Assembly (NCBI RefSeq): GCF_032583975.1
Contig: NZ_JAWHTF010000002.1
Reading direction: 5' to 3' (one strand)
DNA from: Gilvirhabdus luticola
GTDB taxonomy: Bacteria > Bacteroidota > Bacteroidia > Flavobacteriales > Flavobacteriaceae
Length of the DNA: 64,000 bases
The notes beneath the pieces were generated by a model that ran no database searches, was not told the DNA's origin, and worked only from the letters and a program-made list of their open reading frames with translations. The position numbers and the translations under genes are program-made. Of this stretch, positions 8,564-17,290 are shown piece by piece; positions within the stretch are counted from its first letter, which is position 1; every line of letters starts with the position of its first letter.

Positions 8564-8693
8564 ACACCGTGTATAATTCATTGCTAGTACTCGCCTACTT
8601 ACGAAAATCCTAGCGGATTTTCTATTCGGTTTGTATTTGCTAATTTTAATGCTTAAACACGCAACAAAATCATACACAAACACGTTAAACGAA
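8564..8693. repeat. Long imperfect inverted repeat, attC-like, downstream of the methyltransferase
   Basis: The outer arms are GTGTATAATTCATTGC (about 8570-8585) against the complement of 8661-8680, which reads GTGTATGATTTTGTTGC. Inside is a perfect hairpin GAAAATCC-TAGC-GGATTTTC at 8603-8622. The right end carries GTTAAAC, a match to the attC core box GTTRRRY. A related structure with TACTC, AAAATC/GATTTT and a terminal GTTAAGC occurs at 59462-59527. No integrase is in the window. It could equally be a cruciform-forming repeat or a transcript terminator. Confidence 0.55.
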
Positions 8694-8697
8694 CCTT

Positions 8698-11199
8698 CTA
8701 AAAATGAAATCCAAAAGTTCCTGTAACACCAAATTTTCGTGCATCAGGATTGTCTAGATAGTTACCCCTAAAGTTAAAATCTATTCTGAACACCTTGAAG
8801 ATATTGCCTACACCAAAACTGTATTCCCAATACACTTCATCACTTGGTGCAACCAAAGGAATACTATAAGGATTTGAGCTTGTATTTAAAGCAATATTCT
8901 CATCTGATAGATCTCCCCAAGCTCCTCTAATACTCACAATCTCACGAAGATTTAATTTCCTCAACCAAGGAATTCTTGAAAAAAAACGTCCATTAAAATT
9001 ATGTTCAAAATTAAAAGACACATATGTGTCTGTTACAAACTCATAAAAGTCTAATTGAGAGAACGTATTATATATTGAAAAGTAAGATTGGTTTCCAGGT
9101 ATAACACTTAATAACCCCAAAGGTACCTCGCCATAAGTTTTACCGACTTCTATAGTAGAATACAATCTTCCAAGTCCACCCAGTTGCCAAGGTTGGATGT
9201 ATGAAAATTGGAGTTTGGTATAATCAAAATCGCTATCAAATACGTCTTTCTTTCCTAAACTAATCCTGGCAAATAGTCTTGCAAAATCGTCATTTGCTCT
9301 ATGACGTTCCACACCATAACCTGACATCTTTCGCTTTGGATAGTAAAATAAAGAAAATGTAGACTCAAACTGTTTGACTTCTGACTCGACGCCCGTTGGT
9401 GTATTATAATCTAAACTAAATGTTGGTGAGGCAGACTCCAATGTCCTGTAATCAGCACCGAGTCTAAAAATAAAGTTACGCCAAGGTTCTATTTCTAATG
9501 CAAGACTTGTTAAATTGATATCTGTTAATTTGTCATTATCGCCTTTTGCAATAAGTGAAGAAGATGCCAAACTTCTACCCAAAACATCTGTAGATGTTGT
9601 AAGACTAGCACCTATTTGTTCAATATCCCTTCTTTGACCACCCGATATAATGAGTCTACTCTTTTTGTCAATAAGCCATTTTCCTGATATTCCATATTTA
9701 AATTTATCATCTCGAAAACCATAGGCTAAAAACCCTTCTAATCTCCAAAGATCATTCCTTCCAAAATAGGTTCTTGCACCTGTACGAACACGAATTCCTT
9801 CAACTTCATTATATCCAAAGGTGGAAAAAATGGGCCCATAATCTAATGGAAGTTTATTAAATTCTATATATCCTGATGACAGAATACTACCTAGATTGTA
9901 CAATTGCTTGAATTTTTTGACTGTCTTTAGAGTGTCTAACATTTTATAAACTCCCTTTTCGTCTTCGCTTAAAGGCTCTAATCTGTTTTCTTCCCAGAAA
10001 GTATCATCTCTATCGTAGGCATCTTTATCGTAATTGAAAACTTCTTTTTCATAGTACTTTTTATCTCGTTCTTTATCAAAAATATAGTCATTGTATAAGG
10101 TAGTGCGTTTACCATATATACCTCGTGATTTTTCTTTTTTATTAAATGCGAAATCAGACATCATGTAATCTCTTTTTACAAGAAATAAAGAATCGTTTAA
10201 CACGTCATATTCTTGTTCTATGTAAATATCTTTTACCCAGTTGATGTTGGCACTTTTTGAAGCTTGAAGATTTATTTCCTTGATGGCATAAGTAGTATCT
10301 GCTACCCAAAAATCTCCTTTAAAAGTAAGTTCATTCTTTCGCCTTGGGTAATAAATAATATTGTAGCACCATTTATTATCAATAAATGCACTGTCTGACA
10401 ACACATAATTATAAGTATTGACTCCTGTTTTAGACAATGGGCTTACAAAACTTTTATCAAAAAACTTAAGGTAGTTATCGTAAATATCAAAGTCTGCATA
10501 TAAATCTGCAACAAAATCAATAATAATCTGATTATCGCTGAATCCTGAATTTTTATTTCCTTTTAAATCTTCTTTTTCTTTGTTCATAATATTATCACCA
10601 TAGACTCTTGATGCAGCTTCGTTAACAAACATTGGCAGATAAGTTTTTCCTGTTACTTTGGAAGTGTCAACCTGATCAAAAACAAACTCCATTCCTCTAA
10701 ATAGTTTACTTTTTATCAAAGCACTATCTATTGTATTGATATCAAATTCTATTTTCTCGTACTTATCGTATTCGTATTGCTTAAATTGTTTTAAACCATT
10801 CTTTCTTTTGTGTTCCCAAATTTTCTTTAATAAAGCAATGGCTGGATTTTCCTTTTCATCTTTTGATTGCTTTCCAGAAACAATTACCACTGTATTGAGC
10901 TGTTCTGCTTCATCATTAAGAATAAACTCTAAATTATAGTTTACTTTTTTTGTAAGTGGAATATTTAATGTTTGATAGCCTACAAAAGAAACAGTAACTG
11001 TCTCCCAGGTTTCATCAGATTCTAAATAAAAGCTTCCATTCTCATCTGTAATGGTACCTTCGGTTGATCCTTTCAAGATTATATTACAATAGGAAATAGG
11101 ATCTCCATTTTCATCATACACATGACCACTTATTTTGGTTTGTGAATGACTAAAACATATTCCTAAAAGAAAAAATGCAAATAGTAGATTTCGTTTCAT
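8698..11199 (-). CDS. DUF5686 outer-membrane protein with carboxypeptidase-regulatory-like domain
   Basis: A protein of 833 residues with a Sec signal peptide (ends FSHSQ-TK), then a CarboxypepD_reg-like plug domain at about 23-110 (ISGHVYDENGDPISYCNI, TDENGSFYLE, VSFVGYQTL), then a long DUF5686 region ending in repeated amphipathic strands and a C-terminal Phe (GTFGFHF), typical of an outer-membrane beta barrel. Its role in Flavobacteriia is not established. It lies 61 bases after pdhB behind a terminator-like hairpin, so it may be read separately. Confidence 0.87.
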   Translation of the reverse strand: MKRNLLFAFFLLGICFSHSQTKISGHVYDENGDPISYCNIILKGSTEGTITDENGSFYLESDETWETVTVSFVGYQTLNIPLTKKVNYNLEFILNDEAEQLNTVVIVSGKQSKDEKENPAIALLKKIWEHKRKNGLKQFKQYEYDKYEKIEFDINTIDSALIKSKLFRGMEFVFDQVDTSKVTGKTYLPMFVNEAASRVYGDNIMNKEKEDLKGNKNSGFSDNQIIIDFVADLYADFDIYDNYLKFFDKSFVSPLSKTGVNTYNYVLSDSAFIDNKWCYNIIYYPRRKNELTFKGDFWVADTTYAIKEINLQASKSANINWVKDIYIEQEYDVLNDSLFLVKRDYMMSDFAFNKKEKSRGIYGKRTTLYNDYIFDKERDKKYYEKEVFNYDKDAYDRDDTFWEENRLEPLSEDEKGVYKMLDTLKTVKKFKQLYNLGSILSSGYIEFNKLPLDYGPIFSTFGYNEVEGIRVRTGARTYFGRNDLWRLEGFLAYGFRDDKFKYGISGKWLIDKKSRLIISGGQRRDIEQIGASLTTSTDVLGRSLASSSLIAKGDNDKLTDINLTSLALEIEPWRNFIFRLGADYRTLESASPTFSLDYNTPTGVESEVKQFESTFSLFYYPKRKMSGYGVERHRANDDFARLFARISLGKKDVFDSDFDYTKLQFSYIQPWQLGGLGRLYSTIEVGKTYGEVPLGLLSVIPGNQSYFSIYNTFSQLDFYEFVTDTYVSFNFEHNFNGRFFSRIPWLRKLNLREIVSIRGAWGDLSDENIALNTSSNPYSIPLVAPSDEVYWEYSFGVGNIFKVFRIDFNFRGNYLDNPDARKFGVTGTFGFHF

Positions 11200-11202
11200 A
11201 AT

Positions 11203-11237
11203 AAAAAAACTTCACCAACTCAGCTGCCAATGAAGTT
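11203..11237 (-). terminator. Intrinsic terminator after pdhB
   Basis: On the minus strand AACTTCA (11231-11237) pairs with TGAAGTT (11208-11214) and is followed by a run of seven T. It lies just past the pdhB stop and before the DUF5686 start. Confidence 0.65.
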
Positions 11238-11260
11238 TATATAACGTAAAAAATGATGAT

Positions 11261-12238
11261 TTATTTGTACAATACTTTCTTTACAGCTTTAATTACATCA
11301 TTGCTGTTTGGCAACCATTCTTCCAATAAAACTGGTGAATAAGGTGCTGGAGTATCAGCTGTATTTATTTTTACTATTTGTGCATCCAAATAATCAAATG
11401 CATTAGCTTGAACCAAATATGTTATTTCAGTAGAAACATTTCCAAAAGGCCACGCTTCTTCAAGAATTACCAATCTGTTTGTTTTTTTAACCGAATTTAA
11501 GATTGCATCGTGGTCCATTGGGCGAACAGTTCTTAAGTCAATAATTTCGCAAGAAATACCTTCTTTATCAAGCTCATCTGCAGCTTTGTAAGCTTCTTTA
11601 ATAATTTTTCCAAATGAGACAATAGTGACATCTTTTCCTTCACGCTTAATATCTGCAACCCCTAAAGGTATGGTATATTCGCCTTCAGGAACCTCGCCTT
11701 TGTCGCCATACATTTGCTCACTTTCCATAAAAATCACTGGGTCATCGTCACGAATAGAAGACTTTAAAAGACCTTTTGCATCATACGGATTTGATGGCAC
11801 AACCACTTTCAATCCTGGTGTATTGGCAAACCAACTTTCAAATGCTTGTGAGTGTGTCGCTCCAAGTTGCCCAGCCGAAGCTGTAGGACCTCTAAAAACA
11901 ATAGGGCATTTAAACTGCCCTCCAGACATTTGTCTAATCTTGGCTGCATTATTTATAATCTGATCAATTCCAACTAAAGAAAAGTTAAAGGTCATATATT
12001 CTACTATTGGTCGGTTTCCAGTCATAGTAGAACCAATGGCAATACCAGCAAAACCTAACTCTGCAATAGGAGTATCAATAACTCGTTTAGGACCAAACTC
12101 ATCCAACATTCCTTTCGAAGCTTTATAGGCTCCATTGTATTCTGCAACTTCCTCTCCAAGTAAATAAACACTTTCGTCTCTACGCATTTCTTCGCTCATA
12201 GCTTCGCAGACAGCTTCTCTAAATTGAATTGTTTTCAT
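11261..12238 (-). CDS. pdhB: Pyruvate dehydrogenase E1 component, beta subunit
   Basis: A protein of 325 residues, the beta subunit of the thiamin-diphosphate E1 enzyme. It shows the transketolase pyrimidine-domain signature (LLGEEVAEYNGAYKAS, PIAELGFAGIAIGS, FRGPTASAGQLGATHSQAFE) and a transketolase C-domain (about 195-315). It pairs with an E1 alpha encoded elsewhere; E2 and E3 are also outside the window. PDH-specific features fit better than branched-chain dehydrogenase, though the two families are close. It is divergent from the etf pair over a gap with a symmetric operator-like sequence. Confidence 0.92.
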   Translation of the reverse strand: MKTIQFREAVCEAMSEEMRRDESVYLLGEEVAEYNGAYKASKGMLDEFGPKRVIDTPIAELGFAGIAIGSTMTGNRPIVEYMTFNFSLVGIDQIINNAAKIRQMSGGQFKCPIVFRGPTASAGQLGATHSQAFESWFANTPGLKVVVPSNPYDAKGLLKSSIRDDDPVIFMESEQMYGDKGEVPEGEYTIPLGVADIKREGKDVTIVSFGKIIKEAYKAADELDKEGISCEIIDLRTVRPMDHDAILNSVKKTNRLVILEEAWPFGNVSTEITYLVQANAFDYLDAQIVKINTADTPAPYSPVLLEEWLPNSNDVIKAVKKVLYK

Positions 12239-12259
12239 TTATGCATTTTTATGGAGTAG

Positions 12260-12267
12260 CAAAAATA
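12260..12267 (-). promoter_or_regulatory. -7 promoter box for pdhB
   Basis: The minus strand reads TATTTTTG followed by C, an exact TAnnTTTG match 21 bases upstream of the pdhB ATG. It predicts a start site near 12254 and a leader of about 16 bases. Confidence 0.55.
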
Positions 12268-12309
12268 GCAATAATAAAAAACTAATTCTTATAGAATATT
12301 TTAAAAATT

Positions 12310-12327
12310 TACTATGCGTGCATAGTA
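12310..12327. promoter_or_regulatory. 18-bp palindromic operator candidate between pdhB and etfB
   Basis: TACTATGC-GT-GCATAGTA is a perfect palindrome with 8-bp arms. It lies upstream of the likely etfB -7 box (12348-12355) and overlaps the expected -33 region, a position suited to a repressor. Symmetric sites of this size are typical of MarR- or TetR-family regulators. No regulator gene is adjacent. Confidence 0.5.
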
Positions 12328-12347
12328 TATAATCGAAATAAAATATT

Positions 12348-12355
12348 TACCTTCG
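12348..12355 (+). promoter_or_regulatory. Probable -7 box for etfBA
   Basis: TACCTTCG matches TAnnTTTG with one change (C for T). It is 39 bases upstream of the etfB ATG, predicting a start site near 12361. The -33 region is occupied by the palindrome at 12310-12327 rather than by TTTG. Confidence 0.4.
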
Positions 12356-12394
12356 TAACCTCTAAAAATTATTACTCAATAAACCATATAAACT

Positions 12395-13141
12395 ATGAAA
12401 ATTATAGTATGTATAAGTCATGTTCCAGACACTACATCCAAAATTAATTTTGTTGATGATGATACAAAATTTGATACTAATGGTGTGCAATTTGTGATCA
12501 ATCCAAATGATGAATTCGGCCTAACTCGCGCCATGTGGTTCAAGGAAAAACAAGGCGCAACAGTACACGTTGCCAATGTTGGAGGGCAAGAAACAGAGCC
12601 AACATTAAGAAAGTGTCTTGCTATTGGTGCTGATGCAGCAATAAGAGTAAATACAGAAGCAACAGATGGTTTTGCTGTTGCAAAACAATTAGCTAATGTT
12701 ATTAAAGATGGTGAGTATGATTTAATAATTGCTGGAAGAGAGTCGATAGATTATAATGGCGGAATGGTTCCTGGAATGATTGCTGGTTTATTGAATGCAA
12801 ATTTTGTAAATAATTGCATTGGACTGGAAGTTGATGGCTCTAATGCAAAAGCTGTTAGAGAAATTGATGGTGGTAAAGAAACTGTTACAACGTCTCTACC
12901 TTTGGTTGTTGGTGGTCAAAAAGGAATTGTAGAAGAAAGCGACTTGCGTATTCCAAATATGAGAGGCATTATGATGGCAAGACAAAAACCTTTAACGATT
13001 GTTGAACCAGCTGAAGTCAATAGGGGAACGACATCTGTAAGTTTTGAAAAACCAACTCCTAAAGGTGCTGTTACTTTGGTGTCCCCAGATAATTTAGATG
13101 AGTTGGTAAATTTGCTTCACAGCGAAGCTAAAGTCATTTAA
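12395..13141 (+). CDS. etfB: Electron transfer flavoprotein, beta subunit
   Basis: A protein of 248 residues. The N-terminal KIIVCISHVPDT and the AGRESIDYNGGMVPGMIAGLL segment are hallmarks of EtfB/FixA, and GGQKGIVEESDLRIPNMRGIMMA holds the loop that docks onto acyl-CoA dehydrogenases. With EtfA it passes electrons from dehydrogenases of fatty acid and amino acid oxidation to the quinone pool. etfA follows after 21 bases in the same operon. Confidence 0.95.
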   Translation: MKIIVCISHVPDTTSKINFVDDDTKFDTNGVQFVINPNDEFGLTRAMWFKEKQGATVHVANVGGQETEPTLRKCLAIGADAAIRVNTEATDGFAVAKQLANVIKDGEYDLIIAGRESIDYNGGMVPGMIAGLLNANFVNNCIGLEVDGSNAKAVREIDGGKETVTTSLPLVVGGQKGIVEESDLRIPNMRGIMMARQKPLTIVEPAEVNRGTTSVSFEKPTPKGAVTLVSPDNLDELVNLLHSEAKVI

Positions 13142-13162
13142 TTAATTTTTAAATTGAAAAAC

Positions 13163-14125
13163 ATGTCAGTTTTAGTATATACAGAATCAGATCAAGGAAA
13201 ATTTAAAAAAGTAGCTTTAGAAGTTGCTTCTTACGGAAAAGCTGTGGCAAACCAACTAGGCACAACAGTTACAGCAGTTACCATTAATGCTAATGAAACT
13301 TCAATTTTAGGCCAACATGGTGTAGATAAAGTTTTAAATGTAAACCATGCTTCTCTAGACACTTTCAATGCCAAAACATATGCAGATATTATAAAACAAG
13401 CTGCTGAAAAAGAAGGTTCAAAAGTTGTAGTTGTAAGCTCAAGTGCCGACAGTAAATATTTGGCTCCACTTTTAGCAATAGATTTAAATGCAGGTTACGC
13501 TTCCAATGTTGTTGAAGCTCCATCAAGCACTTCTCCTTTTACAGTAAAACGTACAGCTTTTACAAATAAAGCTTTTAATTTCACATCAATAAATACTGAA
13601 GTAAAATTGGTTGGTGTTTCTAAAAACTCTTACGGATTGGTTGAATCTAACGGGAATGCTTCTTCCGAAGATTTTATGCCTACAATTTTAGAAAATGATG
13701 TACATGTAGATTCAGTAGACAAAATAACTGGTAAGGTCACCATTGCTGATGCTGAAATTGTGGTTTCTGGTGGTCGTGGTTTAAAAGGTCCTGAAAATTG
13801 GGGAATGATTGAAGAATTAGCAGATGTTTTAGGAGCAGCAACAGCTTGCTCAAAACCTGTTTCAGATTTAGGTTGGAGACCTCATAGTGAGCATGTTGGA
13901 CAAACAGGAAAACCAGTGGCATCAAACTTATATATTGCAGTAGGAATTTCTGGGGCTATACAGCATCTTGCGGGCATCAATGCTTCCAAAGTAAAAGTAG
14001 TCATTAATACAGATCCTGAAGCACCATTTTTTAAGGCAGCAGACTATGGTGTTGTTGGCGACGCATTTGAAGTTGTACCAAAACTCACAGAAAAATTAAA
14101 GGAATTTAAAGCACAAAACGCTTAA
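13163..14125 (+). CDS. etfA: Electron transfer flavoprotein, alpha subunit
   Basis: A protein of 320 residues from the ATG at 13163; a TTG three codons upstream is in frame but less likely. The C-terminal FAD domain is clear: VVSGGRGLKGPENWGMIEEL, then SDLGWRPHSEHVGQTGK, then YIAVGISGAIQHLAGI and NTDPEAPFFKAADYGVVGD. It forms the FAD-carrying half of the ETF heterodimer with EtfB. Confidence 0.95.
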   Translation: MSVLVYTESDQGKFKKVALEVASYGKAVANQLGTTVTAVTINANETSILGQHGVDKVLNVNHASLDTFNAKTYADIIKQAAEKEGSKVVVVSSSADSKYLAPLLAIDLNAGYASNVVEAPSSTSPFTVKRTAFTNKAFNFTSINTEVKLVGVSKNSYGLVESNGNASSEDFMPTILENDVHVDSVDKITGKVTIADAEIVVSGGRGLKGPENWGMIEELADVLGAATACSKPVSDLGWRPHSEHVGQTGKPVASNLYIAVGISGAIQHLAGINASKVKVVINTDPEAPFFKAADYGVVGDAFEVVPKLTEKLKEFKAQNA

Positions 14126-14140
14126 TTTTTTTTAACTTGT

Positions 14141-14191
14141 AATTATAAAAGAATAGAATAGCAATATTCTCAACGAATTTCTTTTATAATT
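14141..14191. terminator. Nested double hairpin after etfA
   Basis: Perfect 13-bp arms, AATTATAAAAGAA (14141-14153) and TTCTTTTATAATT (14179-14191), enclose a second hairpin AGAATA-GCAA-TATTCT (14155-14170). It begins 16 bases past the etfA stop. It probably ends or stabilises the etfBA message; the T-run after the outer stem is weak. Confidence 0.5.
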
Positions 14192-14233
14192 TAGCTTTAA
14201 TAACTCTAATTATTTTAAATTAGCTTTTTTAAA

Positions 14234-14258
14234 AAATTAGGTTACAAAGTCCTAATTT
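14234..14258. other. Hairpin upstream of the bifunctional nuclease gene
   Basis: AAATTAGG (14234-14241) and CCTAATTT (14251-14258) form an 8-bp stem with a 9-base loop, ending 26 bases before the ATG at 14285. It could be a leader structure or the tail of the preceding terminator region. No T-run follows. Confidence 0.35.
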
Positions 14259-14284
14259 AAACAGTCTTTTGTGATATTATAGAT

Positions 14285-14902
14285 ATGAGTTTAGTTCGAC
14301 TGAATATAAAAGGGATTTCTTATAGCCAAACACAAAATGGTGCTTATGCATTAATTTTAAATGAAGTAGATGGTGATCGCAAACTACCCATAGTCATTGG
14401 AGCCTTCGAAGCTCAATCAATTGCCATTGCGCTTGAAAAGGAAATAAGACCTCCTAGACCATTAACTCATGATTTGTTTAAAAATTTTGCCGACAGATTT
14501 GATATTGTTGTAAAACAGGTCATCATTCATAAATTAGTGGACGGCGTTTTTTATTCAAGCTTAATTTGTGAACGCGATAAGATTGAAGAAATCATTGATG
14601 CTAGAACCAGTGACGCCATTGCACTAGCGCTGCGTTTTAAAGCACCTATTTTTACTTACAAAAATATCCTGGACAAGGCTGGTATTTATTTAAAGGTAAA
14701 TCCGAAAAAAGAAGATGAAGATGAAGAGCAAGATAGTATTCTGATTGATGACATGCTTGCTGAAGAATTGGAGTCAAGTCCAGCAATGGAAAACTACAAA
14801 AACAAAACTCTTGACGAGCTACATAAATTACTAGAAACTGCTGTAGCAAAAGAAGACTACGAAACGGCAGCAAGAATACGAGACGAAATCTCTAAACGAT
14901 AA
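14285..14902 (+). CDS. Bifunctional nuclease domain protein (DUF151) with UvrB/C motif
   Basis: A protein of 205 residues. The N-terminal DUF151 domain (about 1-135) shows LPIVIGAFEAQSIAIALE and DARTSDAIALALRFKAPI. The C-terminus (about 165-205) is a UvrB/UvrC-type helix pair, LDELHKLLETAVAKEDYETAARIRDEI, a protein-interaction motif. DUF151 proteins have been reported with DNase/RNase activity in plants and are widespread in bacteria. It is 17 bases ahead of the nucleoside transporter, likely one operon. Confidence 0.87.
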   Translation: MSLVRLNIKGISYSQTQNGAYALILNEVDGDRKLPIVIGAFEAQSIAIALEKEIRPPRPLTHDLFKNFADRFDIVVKQVIIHKLVDGVFYSSLICERDKIEEIIDARTSDAIALALRFKAPIFTYKNILDKAGIYLKVNPKKEDEDEEQDSILIDDMLAEELESSPAMENYKNKTLDELHKLLETAVAKEDYETAARIRDEISKR

Positions 14903-14919
14903 TCTGATCCTTTATAAAT

Positions 14920-16320
14920 ATGAAATTACTTTTTTCGGTTGCTGCCATGTGTTCTAATCTTGTTAGTAATACATCAGCACAAACAGTCGATACCATAATA
15001 CCAAGTTCTGGATTTAGCACAGGCGGTTTATTAAGAGGATTGCTTGGTATGTTTGTTTTGCTTTGTATTGCGTTTCTGTTAAGTAAAAATAAAAGAGGCA
15101 TCAACTGGAGAACTGTAGGTTTTGGTTTATTAGCACAACTTTTACTAGCCATAGGGGTACTTAAAGTTCCTTTCGTTCAAGCCGTTTTTGAATTTGTAGG
15201 AGGGATTTTTGTGAGCATTCTAGATTTTACAATGGCAGGAACAATATTTTTATTTGACTCGTTTGTTACTGACGAAGTGCAATTGGAAGACTCAATGATA
15301 ACTTTTGCCATCTCCATTTTACCAACTATTATTTTCTTTTCAGCCTTAACATCTGTACTGTTTTATTTGGGCATCATACAAAAAGTTGTGAAAGGTTTGG
15401 CTTGGATGCTTACTAAAGTCTTAAAGATTTCGGGTGCAGAAAGCTTAAGTGTTGCAGGTAATATTTTTCTTGGCCAAACAGAATCTCCCTTGATGATTAA
15501 AGCCTATTTAGAGAAAATGAATAGATCCGAAATACTTTTGGTCATGATTGGTGGGATGGCAACCGTTGCAGGTGGAGTTTTAGCAGCCTATATTGGATTT
15601 TTAGGAGGAACTGACGAAGTTATGAAAATATTCTATGCCAAGCACCTTTTAGCAGCGTCTGTTATGGCAGCTCCAGGAGCTGTGGTCATTTCAAAAATAT
15701 TATATCCTCAAACAGAAAAAATAGATTCAGACATTAAAATTACTCAAGAAAATATTGGTTCTAATATTCTGGACGCCATTGCCAATGGAACTACTGAAGG
15801 CTTAAAATTGGCTGTAAATGTTGGAGCAATGCTGTTAGTTTTTCTGGCTTTTATTGCAATGATAAATGGTATTTTGGGCTGGGTTGGTGAAGTAACATCT
15901 TTAAATACATTAGTTGCCAACAATACGATGTATAGCGAATTTTCTTTAGAATTCTTATTAGGTTATGCCTTTGCTCCACTAATGTGGCTCATTGGTGTTG
16001 CTAAAGAAGACATGGCATTAATGGGGCAATTGTTAGGTATAAAATTAGTGGCTAGTGAATTTGTAGGCTACATTCAGTTGGCCAATTTAAAAGACGTTGG
16101 AAATATTCTCCATTTAAAGTACGAAAAGTCTATAATCATGGCAACCTATATGTTATGTGGCTTTGCCAACTTTGCGTCTATTGGAATTCAAATTGGCGGC
16201 ATAGGTTCTTTGGCACCAGGACAACGCAAAACATTATCAGAATTTGGAATAAAAGCTTTGATTGGAGGTACAATTGCTTCTTTATTGTCTGCAACAATCG
16301 CTGGAATGATTATTGGTTAA
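14920..16320 (+). CDS. NupC-type concentrative nucleoside transporter
   Basis: An inner-membrane protein of 466 residues with about ten hydrophobic segments. It carries the CNT family substrate-site motif GQTESPLMIKAYLEKMNRSE and the gate region NGTTEGLKLAVNVGAMLLVF, plus FANFASIGIQIGGIG. It imports nucleosides with H+ or Na+. An N-terminal leader-like segment (LFSVAAMCSNLVSNTSAQT) precedes the first core helix, as often in Bacteroidota. Nearby thymidylate synthase and the deoxynucleoside kinases fit a nucleoside salvage theme. Confidence 0.92.
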   Translation: MKLLFSVAAMCSNLVSNTSAQTVDTIIPSSGFSTGGLLRGLLGMFVLLCIAFLLSKNKRGINWRTVGFGLLAQLLLAIGVLKVPFVQAVFEFVGGIFVSILDFTMAGTIFLFDSFVTDEVQLEDSMITFAISILPTIIFFSALTSVLFYLGIIQKVVKGLAWMLTKVLKISGAESLSVAGNIFLGQTESPLMIKAYLEKMNRSEILLVMIGGMATVAGGVLAAYIGFLGGTDEVMKIFYAKHLLAASVMAAPGAVVISKILYPQTEKIDSDIKITQENIGSNILDAIANGTTEGLKLAVNVGAMLLVFLAFIAMINGILGWVGEVTSLNTLVANNTMYSEFSLEFLLGYAFAPLMWLIGVAKEDMALMGQLLGIKLVASEFVGYIQLANLKDVGNILHLKYEKSIIMATYMLCGFANFASIGIQIGGIGSLAPGQRKTLSEFGIKALIGGTIASLLSATIAGMIIG

Positions 16321-16410
16321 CCGTTGATAACTTTTAAAATAAATTAAAACATAAACGGTTTGGGTATAGAGCTTTTCTTTATTTTTATTTTCTGAAAATT
16401 TCTCATATAA

Positions 16411-17235
16411 ATGAAACAATATTTAGACCTAGTAAAACACGTTTTAGAAAACGGAAACAAAAAATCTGACAGAACAGGAACCGGAACAAAAAGTGTCTTT
16501 GGCTACCAAATGAGATTTGATTTAAGTGAAGGTTTTCCTATGGTAACCACCAAAAAATTACACTTAAAGTCTATTATATTTGAGTTGCTTTGGTTTTTAA
16601 AAGGCGATACAAATATTAATTATTTAATCGAAAATGGTGTTAGAATCTGGAATGAATGGGCCGATGAAAATGGAGATTTAGGTCCGGTATATGGTCACCA
16701 ATGGCGTAACTGGAATAATGACGAGATAGACCAAATAAAAGAAGTTATTGACACACTAAAAAATAATCCTGATAGCAGACGCATGATAGTTTCTGCTTGG
16801 AATCCTTCAGTATTACCAGATACATCCAAATCGTTTAGCGAAAATGTAGCTAACGGAAAAGCTGCTTTGCCTCCTTGTCACGCTTTTTTTCAATTTTATG
16901 TAGCCAATGGTAAATTATCTTGTCAATTATATCAGCGAAGTGCAGATATCTTTTTAGGTGTTCCCTTTAATATTGCATCTTATGCGTTATTTACAATGAT
17001 GATTGCACAAGTTTGTGGTTATCATCCTGGAGATTTTATTCATACTTTTGGTGATGCCCATATCTATAGTAATCATTACGAACAATTGGAGCTGCAATTA
17101 TCTCGAGATCCAAGACCTTTGCCAAAAATGATTTTAAACCCAGAAGTAAAAGATATTTTTGACTTTAAATTTGAGGATTTCACTTTGGTAGATTACAATC
17201 CACATCCACATATCAAGGGTATTGTTGCAGTATAA
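16411..17235 (+). CDS. thyA: Thymidylate synthase
   Basis: A 274-residue enzyme that makes dTMP from dUMP with methylene-tetrahydrofolate. The catalytic cysteine is Cys156 in LPPCHAFFQFYV; dUMP-binding QRSADIFLGVPFNIASYAL and folate-site GDAHIYSNH are intact, as is the N-terminal DRTGTGT phosphate loop. About ten extra residues (DTSKSFSENVANGK region, about 137-150) sit just before the catalytic cysteine compared with the E. coli enzyme. DHFR, which regenerates its cofactor, is encoded about 0.8 kb downstream. Confidence 0.97.
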   Translation: MKQYLDLVKHVLENGNKKSDRTGTGTKSVFGYQMRFDLSEGFPMVTTKKLHLKSIIFELLWFLKGDTNINYLIENGVRIWNEWADENGDLGPVYGHQWRNWNNDEIDQIKEVIDTLKNNPDSRRMIVSAWNPSVLPDTSKSFSENVANGKAALPPCHAFFQFYVANGKLSCQLYQRSADIFLGVPFNIASYALFTMMIAQVCGYHPGDFIHTFGDAHIYSNHYEQLELQLSRDPRPLPKMILNPEVKDIFDFKFEDFTLVDYNPHPHIKGIVAV

Positions 17236-17239
17236 AAAA

Positions 17240-17266
17240 AGAGCTTCAAAAAATTGAAGCCCTTTT
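17240..17266. terminator. Intrinsic terminator after thyA
   Basis: GCTTCAA (17243-17249), loop AAAA, TTGAAGC (17254-17260), then CCTTTT on the plus strand; the minus strand ends in a T-run too. It separates the convergent thyA and CBM48 genes. Confidence 0.8.
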
Positions 17267-17290
17267 AACCAACTAAAAATTAATAATATC

